A DNA stretch of 64,000 bases from an uncultured Hyphomonadaceae bacterium (GTDB lineage: Bacteria > Pseudomonadota > Alphaproteobacteria > Caulobacterales > Hyphomonadaceae). The stretch spans positions 186,001-250,000 of the forward strand of contig CAJXOF010000005.1 in assembly GCA_913057945.1 (NCBI GenBank). The letters run 5' to 3'. Made by a program: the position numbers and the translations under genes. How positions within the stretch are numbered: the stretch's first letter is position 1; every line of letters starts with the position of its first letter. Below, piece after piece: positions 51,290 to 60,804 of this stretch. The notes under the pieces are model-generated. The model was not told the DNA's origin, ran no database searches, and saw only the letters and a list, made by a program, of their open reading frames with translations.

Positions 51290-52369
51290 TCAGGCCGTCA
51301 GGAAGGCCAGCGCAGCCGCTTCTTCCATCGGGCGAGCGAACGCAAAACCTTGCGCATAGTCGAAGCCGAGACTCCGCAGCTTTGTGGCGTCATCCTTGTG
51401 CTCCACGCCTTCTGCCGTTGTGGTCATGTCGAGCCGTGCAGCAAGCAAGGTCAGTGTCCCAAGAATCGTGTCCGTTCGATGCTGCCCGAGACGGCGGGTC
51501 AGGCCGTGATCGACTTTAAGACTGTCGGCTGGAAAGTCTGCAAGCCACGCGAACGAGGAATGTCCCGTACCGAAATCATCTAGCACCAGTCCGGCGCCGA
51601 CGGCCTTGAGGGCCATGACTGCCGCAAGGGCATGGCTCTCGTCCCGCAGGGCAGCCTGCTCGGTCAGTTCGATGCGGAGCGCCTTTTCCGGCAAGTCATA
51701 CCCTTGCATCAGCGCTTCCACGAGCGCGGGCAATGTGCTGCGCGACAGGTCCCGTGCCGTCAAATTCACATGCATGAACAAATCAGACCGACCGGACAAT
51801 TCGCGCATTTTGGACAGCGTCTCGGCCGAGCGGATCAACATGTTGGAGGCGAGCGCTTCATCCTCATAGCGGCTGGGCGGATTGCGCAGTTCGCCATCAT
51901 CCCAGCGCGCAAGGGCCTCGAAGCCGGCGATACGCCCGCTGCCGAGAGAAATGATTGGCTGGAACACCGGATAGAGATCGGGCCCCGGCTGCAGGTCTGA
52001 CGGATCAATGTCGGCAAATTCGTTGCCCGCCAGCAACATGCCGTGCGCGTCTTCCTCACCGACGAACGCGCCGACAAGATGGATATCCGCGCCGCTCGAC
52101 AGTCTCAAATCGCACCGGACCGGGCCTTCGGATGTGCTGAACGCCTGAGCGAGGCGCCCCCGGCTCAACCCTTCGAACATCTGCTCAATGGCATCAATCG
52201 ACCACTGGCCCGCCAGATCGGAAAGATCGCCTCCTTTCGGAGCCTCGATCAGGAGATGCCGACTGACGGCATTCCAGTGCCAACTACCTTGAGGCTGGGT
52301 CGACTGATCGGACATCATCTTGAGGAGCCTATCGTCAAGTATCAGACCTGACGAGGGCGAAAAGGACAT
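51290..52369 (-). CDS. EAL domain c-di-GMP phosphodiesterase
   Basis: Hydrolyses c-di-GMP. About 359 residues. N-terminal ~110 residues (WNAVSRHLLIEAPKGGDLSDLAGQWSIDA...) have PAS-like or GAF-like character without certain match; EAL domain from about 115. Catalytic motifs seen: EALAR (in GFEALARW), NLTA, ELTEQ, DDFGTG, KVD and AEGVE; all metal and general-base residues are present, so it should be active. No GGDEF domain. The start at 52369 overlaps the GNAT gene by 35 bases; an ATG pair at 52318 is an alternative that would give about 342 residues and no more than a marginal change. Confidence 0.92.
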   Translation of the reverse strand: MSFSPSSGLILDDRLLKMMSDQSTQPQGSWHWNAVSRHLLIEAPKGGDLSDLAGQWSIDAIEQMFEGLSRGRLAQAFSTSEGPVRCDLRLSSGADIHLVGAFVGEEDAHGMLLAGNEFADIDPSDLQPGPDLYPVFQPIISLGSGRIAGFEALARWDDGELRNPPSRYEDEALASNMLIRSAETLSKMRELSGRSDLFMHVNLTARDLSRSTLPALVEALMQGYDLPEKALRIELTEQAALRDESHALAAVMALKAVGAGLVLDDFGTGHSSFAWLADFPADSLKVDHGLTRRLGQHRTDTILGTLTLLAARLDMTTTAEGVEHKDDATKLRSLGFDYAQGFAFARPMEEAAALAFLTA

Positions 52370-52898
52370 GGTCGCGGCGGACGCCCGCGATCTCGAGATA
52401 TTTTTCAGCATGTCCCTCTTCCCGAAAGCCGTTTGATTCCAAGACTTTGCGGGAACGCAGGTTTGATGCCAGTATGCCAGCCTCGATGCGATGCAGCTGC
52501 AATTCACGAAACGCCCAGTCGCAAATCGCCCCGACACCCTCTTGCATGAAGCCATGCCCTTGCTGGTCGTGGCCGAGCCAGTAACCCAAGCTTGCGCTGT
52601 TGGCAGGCCACGAGCGCACATTGGTGAGTGACACGCCGCCCACGAGTTTTCCGTCCTTCACCCGGCGAATAAGGAAGACATAGGCCCGGCCGGATTTCCA
52701 GCCGGCCTTCCAGGCCAGCAACCGCCGCCCCCAATCGGCGCGGGAGTTTGCATCCCTTGGCCAGGTGGGCTCCCAGGGCTGAAGATGCTTGCGACTGCGC
52801 TTACGCAGGGCGGACCAGTCCTCGAAATCCTTCTTCCGCGCCGGCTCGATGACCAGGCGCTGGGTGACGATCGCCGTATCCTTGCGGTGAACCGGCAT
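52335..52898 (-). CDS. GNAT acetyltransferase (RimJ-like)
   Basis: 187 residues of the RimJ/RimL-type GNAT family, which acetylate N-termini of ribosomal proteins or small molecules. Seen: TQRLVIEPARKKDFEDWSALR (start), VGGVSLTNV, LGYWLGHDQQGHGFMQEGVGAICDWAF (acetyl-CoA site Q-x-x-G-x-G/A region) and IEAGILASNLRSRKVLESNGFREEG (C-terminal). GGATAGG lies upstream of the ATG at 52898, 3 bases after the thrC stop. Very close to thrC, hence the same transcript. Confidence 0.93.
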   Translation of the reverse strand: MPVHRKDTAIVTQRLVIEPARKKDFEDWSALRKRSRKHLQPWEPTWPRDANSRADWGRRLLAWKAGWKSGRAYVFLIRRVKDGKLVGGVSLTNVRSWPANSASLGYWLGHDQQGHGFMQEGVGAICDWAFRELQLHRIEAGILASNLRSRKVLESNGFREEGHAEKYLEIAGVRRDHVLFALVRSDT

Positions 52899-52901
52899 GA
52901 C

Positions 52902-54281
52902 CTATCCGGCCAGCTGCTCAACACGCGCCCGGACCGCGCCGAGGGTCGGCTCGGCACGTTCGAACACTTCAGCATTGGTCATCACGCCGGTGGCAAAGTC
53001 CGGCAGCCGCGCCTCACGGCCGGTCGCTTCGAGGACGGTCTCAGGGAACTTGGCAGGGGACGCGGTGGCCAGAACGACCGTCGCCACATCCGGGGCGGAC
53101 GAGAGGCGAGCCACCCGTGTGCCAACTGCGGTGTGCGGGCAGATCAGCCAGCCAGTCTCGGCCTCGAACTGGCGCATCTCTTCCATGGTGTCCGCATTGC
53201 TGACGCTCTGCACGCGAATCCCGGAACAGCTCATGCGGCCCTTCGCCGTCTCCGGCAGGTCAGCCTCGCCGGCCTGCTTGAACCGCTCATAAACACCGCG
53301 CACCGCGTCACTGTCACGATCAGACAGTTCAAACAGAATGCGCTCAAAATTGGATGGAATTGAAATATCCATGGCCGGGCTTGGCGTTGCCACGGTCTGA
53401 CGTTTCGACATCACACCCGAATTGAACAGGCGCAGAAGGGAATCGTTTTCGTTCACCGCGCAGACGATATCCAGACCACCCGGCAACAAGCCGCAACGGG
53501 CTGCAACATATCCCGCCAGCGCATCACCCATATTGCCGCTCGGCACGATGAAGCGGATCTGTTGCCCGGCAAGCGCGGCCTGTGACGTCGCATAATAGAC
53601 CATCTGCGCCGCAATCCGCGCCCAGTTGATGGAGTTCACGCCTGACAGGCTGACCCGATTGGCGAAATCGCGATCCGCAAACAGGGATTTCACGATTGTC
53701 TGGCATTCGTCGAAATCGGTCTCGAGCGCGAGGTTCAATACATTGTCCGCACCGGTCGTCGTCATGAACAGGCGCTGAATCGGTGAGACACGTTCGAATG
53801 GGTGCAGGATCACGAGGTCGGCATGTTTCGCCCCCGCAAAGGCCGCAGCAGCCGCACCGCCGGTATCGCCAGATGTCGCGCACATAATCGTCATGCGGCG
53901 CCCGGTCTTGCCCAGCACATGATCGTAGAGCTGGCCAATCAGCTGCATCGCCACATCCTTGAACGCGAGCGTCGGCCCATGGTGCAGCTCCAGCAGCCAG
54001 CTGGCCGGACCTGACTGGGTCAGCGGCGTGACAGACTGATGGGCAAAGGTCGCATAAGCCCGCTCACACAGGCCCAGCACTTCCTCATGGGTCAGCGTAT
54101 CGCCTGCAAACGCGGAAATCACGCGCGCCGCGACCTGCGCATAGGGTTCGCCCGGTTTCGCCGGTTCAATCGACGGATAGGTTTCGGGAACATAGAGGCC
54201 GCCATCCGGCGCAAGACCGGCGAGGCAAGCGCCCAGAAAATCTACGGGCTCTGACTGCCCCCGAGTGGAAATATACTTCAT
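52902..54281 (-). CDS. thrC: Threonine synthase
   Basis: A PLP enzyme making threonine from O-phosphohomoserine. 459 residues. Seen: MKYISTRGQSEPVDF (typical start), the PLP lysine in PTLAFKDVAMQL (Lys108), ATSGDTGGAAAAAF, FIVPSGNMGDALAGYVA and STPSNFERILF-like (DISIPSNFERILFEL). The start at 54281 overlaps the SURF1 stop by 4 bases (ATGA-type), with GGGACAGGGA upstream. The usual alphaproteobacterial follow-on gene, an M16 processing protease, is not seen here. Confidence 0.96.
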   Translation of the reverse strand: MKYISTRGQSEPVDFLGACLAGLAPDGGLYVPETYPSIEPAKPGEPYAQVAARVISAFAGDTLTHEEVLGLCERAYATFAHQSVTPLTQSGPASWLLELHHGPTLAFKDVAMQLIGQLYDHVLGKTGRRMTIMCATSGDTGGAAAAAFAGAKHADLVILHPFERVSPIQRLFMTTTGADNVLNLALETDFDECQTIVKSLFADRDFANRVSLSGVNSINWARIAAQMVYYATSQAALAGQQIRFIVPSGNMGDALAGYVAARCGLLPGGLDIVCAVNENDSLLRLFNSGVMSKRQTVATPSPAMDISIPSNFERILFELSDRDSDAVRGVYERFKQAGEADLPETAKGRMSCSGIRVQSVSNADTMEEMRQFEAETGWLICPHTAVGTRVARLSSAPDVATVVLATASPAKFPETVLEATGREARLPDFATGVMTNAEVFERAEPTLGAVRARVEQLAG

Positions 54282-54970
54282 TCCCTGTCCCTTCTGCGGA
54301 ACCGCAACCGGCCCTTTTGATAGTGGAAGGCGAGATACACACCCAGCAATGCCATGGCGAGCCCCCACCATGTGATCGCGTATCCGAAATGCCTCTGTGG
54401 CGGCAGATCATCATCCATACGGAGCCGCGCAAACGGGTTCGGCCCGGCCATTGCGCGACCATTCTCAACCAGCCGCAATGTCTGCGGCTCGAACGCTTCC
54501 GGCGTCACGCGCACCGACACATCCGCGGGCAACAAATCTGCGAGGCCCGCAATGCTATATGAATAGAAGACGCCCGCGGTCGGCTCATCCGGACTGGCAA
54601 AGGCGCTCCGGTTCCCCGGTGTCTTGTAGATGCCCTGCGCCGAGAAATTCAGGTTCGCGCCGCATTCGGGGCCCTGGCACGGCACCGGCGGTTCGACTTG
54701 GTAGAAGAGTTCGATGGTGGTGAAGATGACCCGCGCGCCGTCATCGACCGCCACAACGCGGCGCCAGGACGATGCGCCATCGGCATAGGCGTAAACCATG
54801 GCTTCGCTGCCGGGCACGACACGCCCCTCCAGCGTCACCCAGTTTGGCTCGGTCTCATCCAGCGCCATCTTCGCGCTGAACCGCCCATATTGCCAATTGC
54901 CCAGCATCACCAGGATCACGAGAGACACCAGTGTGAACAGGGTCAGGATGGGAAAAGGGCGAAAGCGCAT
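54278..54970 (-). CDS. SURF1 family cytochrome oxidase assembly protein
   Basis: 230 residues with two TM helices, N-terminal (about 8-25) and C-terminal (about 194-214), flanking a periplasmic domain. Seen: LGNWQYGRFSAKM (the SURF1 GxWQxxR-type motif at about 24-36) and RHFGYAITWWGLAMAL at the end. It assists insertion of heme a into subunit I of aa3 oxidase. It is placed directly after ctaE in the oxidase cluster (88-base gap) and translationally coupled to thrC. The central periplasmic part carries a Cys pair CQGPEC, which is not general in the family. Confidence 0.92.
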   Translation of the reverse strand: MRFRPFPILTLFTLVSLVILVMLGNWQYGRFSAKMALDETEPNWVTLEGRVVPGSEAMVYAYADGASSWRRVVAVDDGARVIFTTIELFYQVEPPVPCQGPECGANLNFSAQGIYKTPGNRSAFASPDEPTAGVFYSYSIAGLADLLPADVSVRVTPEAFEPQTLRLVENGRAMAGPNPFARLRMDDDLPPQRHFGYAITWWGLAMALLGVYLAFHYQKGRLRFRRRDRE

Positions 54971-55057
54971 AAAGTGTCCGAAAGGTCCTGAAAAAAGACC
55001 CGCCAGGCAAGTGCGCCGGCGGGCCTGTTATCTTACGTGTCGATAGCGGATGCCAGT

Positions 55058-55930
55058 CTAACCGCCATAAACCAGGAACGGCACGACATAGACGAAGGCG
55101 AACAGGAACAGCCAGACAACGTCAACGAAGTGCCAGTACCAGGCAGCGAATTCGAAGCCGAGATGCTTGTCCGCGCTCATGCCGCCCATCAACAGGCGGA
55201 TCAGGCAGATCGCCAGGAAGATGGTGCCGATGACAACGTGCGCGCCGTGGAAGCCGGTCGCCATGAAGAAGGCCGAACCGTAGAGCGTGCCGTCATAGGT
55301 GAAGGCCGCGTGGCTGTATTCGTAGGCCTGCAGCAGGGTGAACACCATACCGAGAAGGACCGTGAAGACGAGGCCGAGCTTGGCGCCAGAGCGATCATTG
55401 TGCTGCAGCGCATGGTGCGCCCAGGTCACGGTGGTACCGGACAGAAGCAGGATCAGCGTGTTGATCAGCGGCAGGTGGAAAGGATCGAAGGTCTCGACTC
55501 CAACCGGCGGCCAGCCCGCAAAGCGGGACAGCCCGTCGGCATAAAGCGCATTTGCCGAATCCCATGTCTCACCAACCCGCGCACTTTCAAAGATGGCGAA
55601 TTCGAAGAAGCTCCAAAACCAGCCCACGAAGAACATGATTTCGGACGCGATGAACAGGATCATCCCGTAGCGCAGGCCGATCTGCACGACCGGTGTATGA
55701 TCGCCGACCCGGCCTTCCTTGATGACTTCGCGCCACCAGCCGAACATGACCCAGATGACCATCGACAGACCGATGGCAAGCAGCCACCAGGTGCCGGCTT
55801 CAAGGCCGAACAGGCCTTTCATGAAAGTAACACCGCCCAGGGCGGTAACGATCACCGAAAAAGACCCCAGCAGTGGCCAGGGAGACGGATTTACGAGATG
55901 GAAATCGTGTTTGACTTCGTCGTGAGCCAT
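55058..55930 (-). CDS. ctaE: Cytochrome c oxidase subunit III
   Basis: A membrane subunit of the aa3 terminal oxidase. 290 residues, seven TM helices expected. Seen: [18 protein letters not shown] (start; HDEVKHDFH at about 3-11), [42 protein letters not shown] and [22 protein letters not shown], all conserved. It lies after ctaG in the same direction (77-base gap), with SURF1 following. Confidence 0.97.
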   Translation of the reverse strand: MAHDEVKHDFHLVNPSPWPLLGSFSVIVTALGGVTFMKGLFGLEAGTWWLLAIGLSMVIWVMFGWWREVIKEGRVGDHTPVVQIGLRYGMILFIASEIMFFVGWFWSFFEFAIFESARVGETWDSANALYADGLSRFAGWPPVGVETFDPFHLPLINTLILLLSGTTVTWAHHALQHNDRSGAKLGLVFTVLLGMVFTLLQAYEYSHAAFTYDGTLYGSAFFMATGFHGAHVVIGTIFLAICLIRLLMGGMSADKHLGFEFAAWYWHFVDVVWLFLFAFVYVVPFLVYGG

Positions 55931-56007
55931 GGCCCTTTTGACCCCTCTAAAAAATCACATGAATCAGATCGCTCTTTAGACCGCTCCGACCTGCATTTGC
56001 AACTGTA

Positions 56008-56586
56008 TCAGCCTGCATTGGCTGAATTCGCCGCACCCTTCTGGGCGGCTTTTTTCTCACCGGAATAGCTGGAACTGTCAAAGAAAGTGTAGCTCAGCGT
56101 GATCGTCTCAAGTGATTTCGCGACCCGGTCGTCCTGCATGTCTGCCGATACGAAATACACAATCGGAAGTTTCTTGGTCTCGCCGGGCGCAACGACGCGC
56201 TCTTCAAAACAGAAACATTCGAGCTTGTTGAAATACGGGCCGGCATAGTGCGGCGTCACATTATAGCTCGCAATAACCCGGATTTCCTGATCGGACGGGT
56301 TAGTAACCTCATAGAATGCCAGCCCATGCTGTCCCAGTTTCAGCGTTTGAGTCGTCTGGAGCGGGTGGAAAATCAGCGGCGTGTCAGCAACATTCGCATC
56401 AAAGCGTATTGTGACTTCCTGCTCAGCCATCTTCTCGGGCGCAGCCGTTGCGATGCGCGTGGTGCCGCCAAAGCCGGTTACTCTGCAGAAGGTGTCGTAG
56501 AGTGGATCCGCCGCGAAACCGAGGCCCAGCATGGCTGTGAAAACTCCCAGCGAGATCAGAGCGACTTTCGTATTCGAAAGCTTCAT
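56008..56586 (-). CDS. ctaG: Cytochrome c oxidase assembly protein CtaG (Cox11)
   Basis: A copper chaperone delivering Cu to the CuB site of subunit I. 192 residues: one TM helix (about 9-27) and a periplasmic immunoglobulin-like domain. Seen: DPLYDTFCRVTGFGGTT after the TM helix, GLAFYEVTNPSDQEI, and the copper-binding motif ECFCFEERVVAPGE (CFCF), intact. It starts by overlapping the preceding small gene by 4 bases (ATGA). Confidence 0.96.
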   Translation of the reverse strand: MKLSNTKVALISLGVFTAMLGLGFAADPLYDTFCRVTGFGGTTRIATAAPEKMAEQEVTIRFDANVADTPLIFHPLQTTQTLKLGQHGLAFYEVTNPSDQEIRVIASYNVTPHYAGPYFNKLECFCFEERVVAPGETKKLPIVYFVSADMQDDRVAKSLETITLSYTFFDSSSYSGEKKAAQKGAANSANAG

Positions 56587-56897
56587 GGCTGGCCCTCTTC
56601 CGGTTGCGATTCGTCGGCCGGGGTCAGGTTGGGCGGCGGCGCGGCCTGGTCGGGTGTCATGCCTTCCGGCAGCTCATCGATCCGCTCACCCTTGTCATCA
56701 ACCGAATAGTAGAAACCGCTCTGGCTCAGGTCAGACGAGGACAGGCGAATGAAGGTGATCACGCCGACCAGAATAACAAAGGCGGCGAGCACGATGCCCA
56801 GCCAGCGATTGCGACTGTTACGGGCGCGTACTTCAGCCTCATCCGGTATGTAGGCGTCGGTGAACTGACCAGGGTATTTTTCGTTATCGTCGGACAA
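56583..56897 (-). CDS. Small single-TM protein between ctaB and ctaG (CoxF-like position)
   Basis: About 104 residues: an acidic N-terminus (SDDNEKYPGQFTDAYIPDEAEV), one TM helix (NRWLGIVLAAFVILVGVITFIRL, in part), and a Pro/Glu-rich periplasmic tail (EGMTPDQAAPPPNLTPADESQPEEGQP in part). In many alphaproteobacteria a short protein (CoxF) sits at this place in the oxidase cluster. The start is TTG 56897 with GGAG upstream; a TTG at 56912 is also open. It is coupled to ctaB by overlap and to ctaG by ATGA. The role is presumably oxidase assembly by context only. Confidence 0.7.
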   Translation of the reverse strand: MSDDNEKYPGQFTDAYIPDEAEVRARNSRNRWLGIVLAAFVILVGVITFIRLSSSDLSQSGFYYSVDDKGERIDELPEGMTPDQAAPPPNLTPADESQPEEGQP

Positions 56898-56898
56898 A

Positions 56899-57852
56899 TC
56901 AGGCCGCTCCAATCGGGAAGTGAAGCCCCGCAGCGTGTTCCACGATCAGCGCTGCAAAGACGAGGAACAGGTACAGGATGGAAAAGAAGAACATGCCGCG
57001 TGCAAGCTTCATGTCTGCCGCGCTCGCCCCGGCATCGCCCGCATGCGACCGCCAGACCCGTACAGCATAGGACAGGAAAACGAGGCCCAGCGCGAGGGTC
57101 ACGCCGCCATAAATCCACCCGCCCAGCCCGGTTGCGACCGGCAGCAGCGCGAGCGGCACGAGCAGGATTGTGTAGAGCAGGATCTGGTTACGGGTTGCCT
57201 TTGGCCCATGCGTGACCGGCAACATCGGCACGCCGGCCTTCTCATACTCGCCATGCGCGAGCAGGCTCAGCGCCCAGAAATGCGGCGGGGTCCAGAAGAA
57301 GATAATGGCGAACAGGATCCAGGCATCAAGCGGCGTGTTGCCGGTGACGGCGGCCCAGCCGATGACGGGGGGGAACGCCCCGGCTCCGCCGCCGATGACG
57401 ATGTTCTGCGGCGTCGAGCGCTTAAGCCACATCGTGTAGATCACGCCGTAATAGAAGATCGAGAATGCCAGGAGCGCAGCCGCCAGCCAGTTCGAGGCGA
57501 GCCACATGAGCAGGACAGACACGCCGCTCATGATCAGGCCCATTGCAAGGGCCTCTTCCTTTGGCACAGCGCCAGACGGGACGGGACGAGTCGAGGTGCG
57601 CGTCATGATCTGGTCGATGTCGGCGTCATACCACATATTGATCGCACCCGCCGCGCCGGAACCGAGCGCAATGGCCAGCGTCGCAATGGCCGCCATGACC
57701 GGATTGATCGACACGCCCGTCACGCCGACAGCCGCGATCAGGCCAGCAACGGCCGTGAACACGACAAGCATCATGATGCGCGGCTTCAGCAGCTGCACAT
57801 AGTCGCTGGCGGTTGCATAGCGTTTGGTTGGCGATGCGCTCATGTCAGTCAT
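56899..57852 (-). CDS. ctaB: Protoheme IX farnesyltransferase (heme O synthase)
   Basis: Adds a farnesyl group to heme b to form heme o, the first step to heme a. 317 residues, polytopic. Seen: YVQLLKPRIMMLVVFTAVAGL, NMWYDADIDQIMTRTSTRPVPSG (the DxxxD prenyl-diphosphate motif) and YTMWLKRSTPQNIVIGGGAGAFPPVIGWAAVTG; the aspartates are intact. AAAGAGACC precedes the ATG at 57852. It lies in the oxidase cluster 103 bases after ctaD. No ctaA (heme A synthase) is seen in the window. Confidence 0.97.
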   Translation of the reverse strand: MTDMSASPTKRYATASDYVQLLKPRIMMLVVFTAVAGLIAAVGVTGVSINPVMAAIATLAIALGSGAAGAINMWYDADIDQIMTRTSTRPVPSGAVPKEEALAMGLIMSGVSVLLMWLASNWLAAALLAFSIFYYGVIYTMWLKRSTPQNIVIGGGAGAFPPVIGWAAVTGNTPLDAWILFAIIFFWTPPHFWALSLLAHGEYEKAGVPMLPVTHGPKATRNQILLYTILLVPLALLPVATGLGGWIYGGVTLALGLVFLSYAVRVWRSHAGDAGASAADMKLARGMFFFSILYLFLVFAALIVEHAAGLHFPIGAA

Positions 57853-57955
57853 GGTCTCTTTCCGGTCCTTTCAAGCGAAACGGCCCAAGCGCATCTCGCG
57901 CCGGGCCGCCTCGGTTTTCAGACTGTCTGGAAGGCCGAGCCCTTCCTTTTGGCTG

Positions 57956-59620
57956 TTAGTGGCCGCCCTTGTTGGTGACGTGCGGCAGCTCGTTGAACTG
58001 GTGGAATGGCGGCGGCGAAGGCAGCGTCCATTCCAGCGTGGTGGCGCCTTCACCCCATGGGTTCGCTTCACCCTTGCGGCGGCGGATCATGGCTTCGACG
58101 AGGCCGACGAAGAAGATCAGCGTGGCAACCAGCGTGATCGCGTAACCGATCGACGACCACATATGCCAGGTGGCGAAGCCGTCAGCATAGTCGATGTAGC
58201 GACGCGGCATGCCCTGTAGGCCAAGGAAGTGCTGCGGGAAGAACAGGACGTTCGATCCGATGAACATCAGCCAGAAATGCAGGCCACCGATCACACCATT
58301 GTACTTGATGCCGAACATCTTCTCGAACCAGTAGTACCAGCCCGCGAACAGGCCGAACACGGCGCCGAGTGACAGCACGTAGTGGAAGTGCGCAACGACG
58401 TAATACGTGTCGTGCAGGGCGTGGTCGATACCGGCATTGGCCAGAACAACACCCGTCACACCACCGACGGTGAACAGGAAGATGAAGCCGATGGCCCAGA
58501 GCATGGGAACCTTGAAGTCGATGGATCCGCCCCACATGGTCGCGATCCACGAGAAGATCTTGATGCCTGTCGGAACGGCGATCACCATGGTCGCGGCGAC
58601 GAAGTAGGCTTTCAGGTCCACATCCATACCGACCGTGTACATGTGGTGCGCCCACACGACGAAGCCGATCACACCGATGGACACCATGGCATAGGCCATG
58701 CCGAGATAGCCGAAGATCGGCTTCTTGGAGAAGGTCGAGACGATGTGGCTGATGATGCCGAAGGCCGGCAGAATCATAATGTAGACTTCCGGGTGGCCGA
58801 AGAACCAGAACAGGTGCTGGAACATGACCGGGTCACCACCGCCGGCTGGCGAGAAGAATTGCGAGCCGAAATTACGGTCTGTCAGCAGCATGGTCAGCGC
58901 GGCAGCCAGCACAGGCAGGGACAGCAGCAACAGGACAGCCGTGATCAGGACGCCCCAGGCGAACAGCGGCATCTTGTGCATGGTCATGCCAGGCGCGCGC
59001 ATGTTCAGGATCGTCACGATGAAGTTGATGGCGCCGAGGATGGACGCGATACCGGCCGTGTGGAGCGCCAGGATGAGCACATCCATAGCCGGGCCGGGGT
59101 GTCCGGTCGTTGAAGACAGTGGCGGATAAAGCACCCAGCCTCCGCCGAAGCCGTTGCCGGGCCCGCCTGGAACCGTCATCGAAATACATGCCAGAACGAA
59201 TGCCGCGACGGTCAGCCAGAACGAAATATTGTTCATCCGCGGGAAAGCCATGTCCGGCGCGCCGATCATCAGGGGCACGAACCAGTTGCCGAACCCACCG
59301 ATCAATGCCGGCATGACCATGAAGAAGATCATGATCAGGCCGTGATAGGTGATCACGGTGTTGTAGAAATGCTTGGCGTTCTGGATAGCCACGTCGCCTT
59401 CGCCGGCAACGAATTGCGTCATGACGCCAATGCCTGGTTCCGCAAGTTCCCAGCGGATCAGGCCAGACAGCGTGTAGCCCACGACCCCCGCGATAAGCGC
59501 GAAGATCAGGTACAGCGTCCCGATGTCCTTGTGGTTGGTCGAAAACAGCCAGCGCGTAAAGAAGCCGGGCTTGTGATCGTGTGCGTCGTGATGGTCGATG
59601 GCCACTTCATCCATAGGCAT
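57956..59620 (-). CDS. ctaD: Cytochrome c oxidase subunit I
   Basis: The catalytic subunit with heme a, heme a3 and CuB. 554 residues, 12 TM helices. Seen: [14 protein letters not shown] (start), [23 protein letters not shown] (heme a His), [15 protein letters not shown] (CuB His and the cross-linked Tyr region), WAHHMYTVG and [19 protein letters not shown] (heme a3 and heme a ligands). All metal ligands are present. The D- and K-channel segments look standard (aa3 type A1). The gene is 20 bases after ctaC. Confidence 0.98.
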   Translation of the reverse strand: MPMDEVAIDHHDAHDHKPGFFTRWLFSTNHKDIGTLYLIFALIAGVVGYTLSGLIRWELAEPGIGVMTQFVAGEGDVAIQNAKHFYNTVITYHGLIMIFFMVMPALIGGFGNWFVPLMIGAPDMAFPRMNNISFWLTVAAFVLACISMTVPGGPGNGFGGGWVLYPPLSSTTGHPGPAMDVLILALHTAGIASILGAINFIVTILNMRAPGMTMHKMPLFAWGVLITAVLLLLSLPVLAAALTMLLTDRNFGSQFFSPAGGGDPVMFQHLFWFFGHPEVYIMILPAFGIISHIVSTFSKKPIFGYLGMAYAMVSIGVIGFVVWAHHMYTVGMDVDLKAYFVAATMVIAVPTGIKIFSWIATMWGGSIDFKVPMLWAIGFIFLFTVGGVTGVVLANAGIDHALHDTYYVVAHFHYVLSLGAVFGLFAGWYYWFEKMFGIKYNGVIGGLHFWLMFIGSNVLFFPQHFLGLQGMPRRYIDYADGFATWHMWSSIGYAITLVATLIFFVGLVEAMIRRRKGEANPWGEGATTLEWTLPSPPPFHQFNELPHVTNKGGH

Positions 59621-59640
59621 GGCGTGTCACTCTTCCCTGA

Positions 59641-60639
59641 TTACTGTTTGGCGGCGAACTGGGTCGCCTGCTCATTGGATGCAAAAACGTCGACAGTTGC
59701 GTAGGCGGCTTCATAGTCACCGGCGAGCATGAACTCGGCCCAGCTGTCGAATTGCGCCTGGCTGACCACGCGAACCTCAATTGGCATGAAGGCATGGTTC
59801 ACGCCGCAAAGCTCGGAGCACTGGCCATAATACACGCCCGGCTCTTCCACGAGGAACCACCCCTCATTCAGGCGACCCGGAACAGCGTCCGTCTTCACCC
59901 CGAACGCTGGCACAGCCCAGGAATGAATCACGTCAGCCGCAGCCGTGTAATAGCGCACGAAGCGGTCTTCGGGGATCACCATCGGATAATCGACACCCAG
60001 ATTGCGGGGCTTGGACGCGAAGTCCGTCCGGCCTGTTGCGCCTGCATAGTTGTCAGCATCTGCGGAAATACCGACATGAACCGGGTTGGAGACGAATTCC
60101 AGCGGATAACCGGAATCATCCACCAGGTCAGGATAGGTATAGGTCCAGTTCCACTGGTTCCCTTGTGCCTTCACGTTCACGAAGCCCTTTTCAGCGGCTT
60201 CCGGGTAGTAGTCCTTTGCGAAGCGCTCCTGCTGGGCCGTCTTGCCGTCAGCGATCAGCTTGTCCGACTTGTCGGTGATCTGCTGCAGGTTCGGTACGAC
60301 GTCCTGATAGTACAGGTTCGGGAAGGACTGGCTGGCGATCGCCACGAGGATCAGCGCCGGCACCACAGTCCAGATCACCTCGATCAGCGTGTTGTGGCTG
60401 AATTTCTTCGGCACCGGATTGGCTTTGCGATTGTGGCGCATGATGATCCACAACAGCAGGCCGAGCACCAGCAAGGTGATCAGAACAATAATGATCAGCA
60501 CGAAGTGATGGAACACATGGATGCGCTCTGCAATGCGCGTGGCAGCGGGCTGGAAACCCAGCGCGCCGTCTTGAGGTACGAATGCCAGCGCGGGACTGGC
60601 CATGACGGCAGCGCACAAGGCGGCAAGAAGGTGTCGCAC
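59641..60639 (-). CDS. ctaC: Cytochrome c oxidase subunit II
   Basis: The subunit holding the CuA site that receives electrons from cytochrome c. 332 residues: signal peptide (SPALAF), two TM helices (about 45-68 and 88-105), and a periplasmic cupredoxin domain. CuA ligands: His in VIHSWAVPAFGVKTD and GQCSELCGVNHAFMPIEV (Cys-x3-Cys-x3-His and Met), intact. It leads the minus-strand oxidase cluster; the promoter should be in the 165-base gap shared with the divergent TPR gene. Confidence 0.97.
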   Translation of the reverse strand: MRHLLAALCAAVMASPALAFVPQDGALGFQPAATRIAERIHVFHHFVLIIIVLITLLVLGLLLWIIMRHNRKANPVPKKFSHNTLIEVIWTVVPALILVAIASQSFPNLYYQDVVPNLQQITDKSDKLIADGKTAQQERFAKDYYPEAAEKGFVNVKAQGNQWNWTYTYPDLVDDSGYPLEFVSNPVHVGISADADNYAGATGRTDFASKPRNLGVDYPMVIPEDRFVRYYTAAADVIHSWAVPAFGVKTDAVPGRLNEGWFLVEEPGVYYGQCSELCGVNHAFMPIEVRVVSQAQFDSWAEFMLAGDYEAAYATVDVFASNEQATQFAAKQ

Positions 60640-60804
60640 GAAGTTATCCTCGTCTCATTGGAATCTCTGTCCCTCTATCTACAATACGTACTAGCCACAA
60701 CCTACCACTTTACGCGCTCAATATTGTCGCAGGTTGTCGGCTCCGGCGCGGTTCCGTGGTATGATCCCGGCACGACCGGACAAGACATTGAGAGGTCAAA
60801 ACCC

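Noticed and set aside
60719..60726. CAATATTG upstream of the TPR gene as a third copy of the shared palindrome
   Set aside because: It lacks the 5-base spacer of the other two copies.
59752..60804. Long open frame upstream of and in frame with the TPR gene
   Set aside because: It is the antisense shadow of ctaC; the TPR protein has its own signal peptide at 60805.
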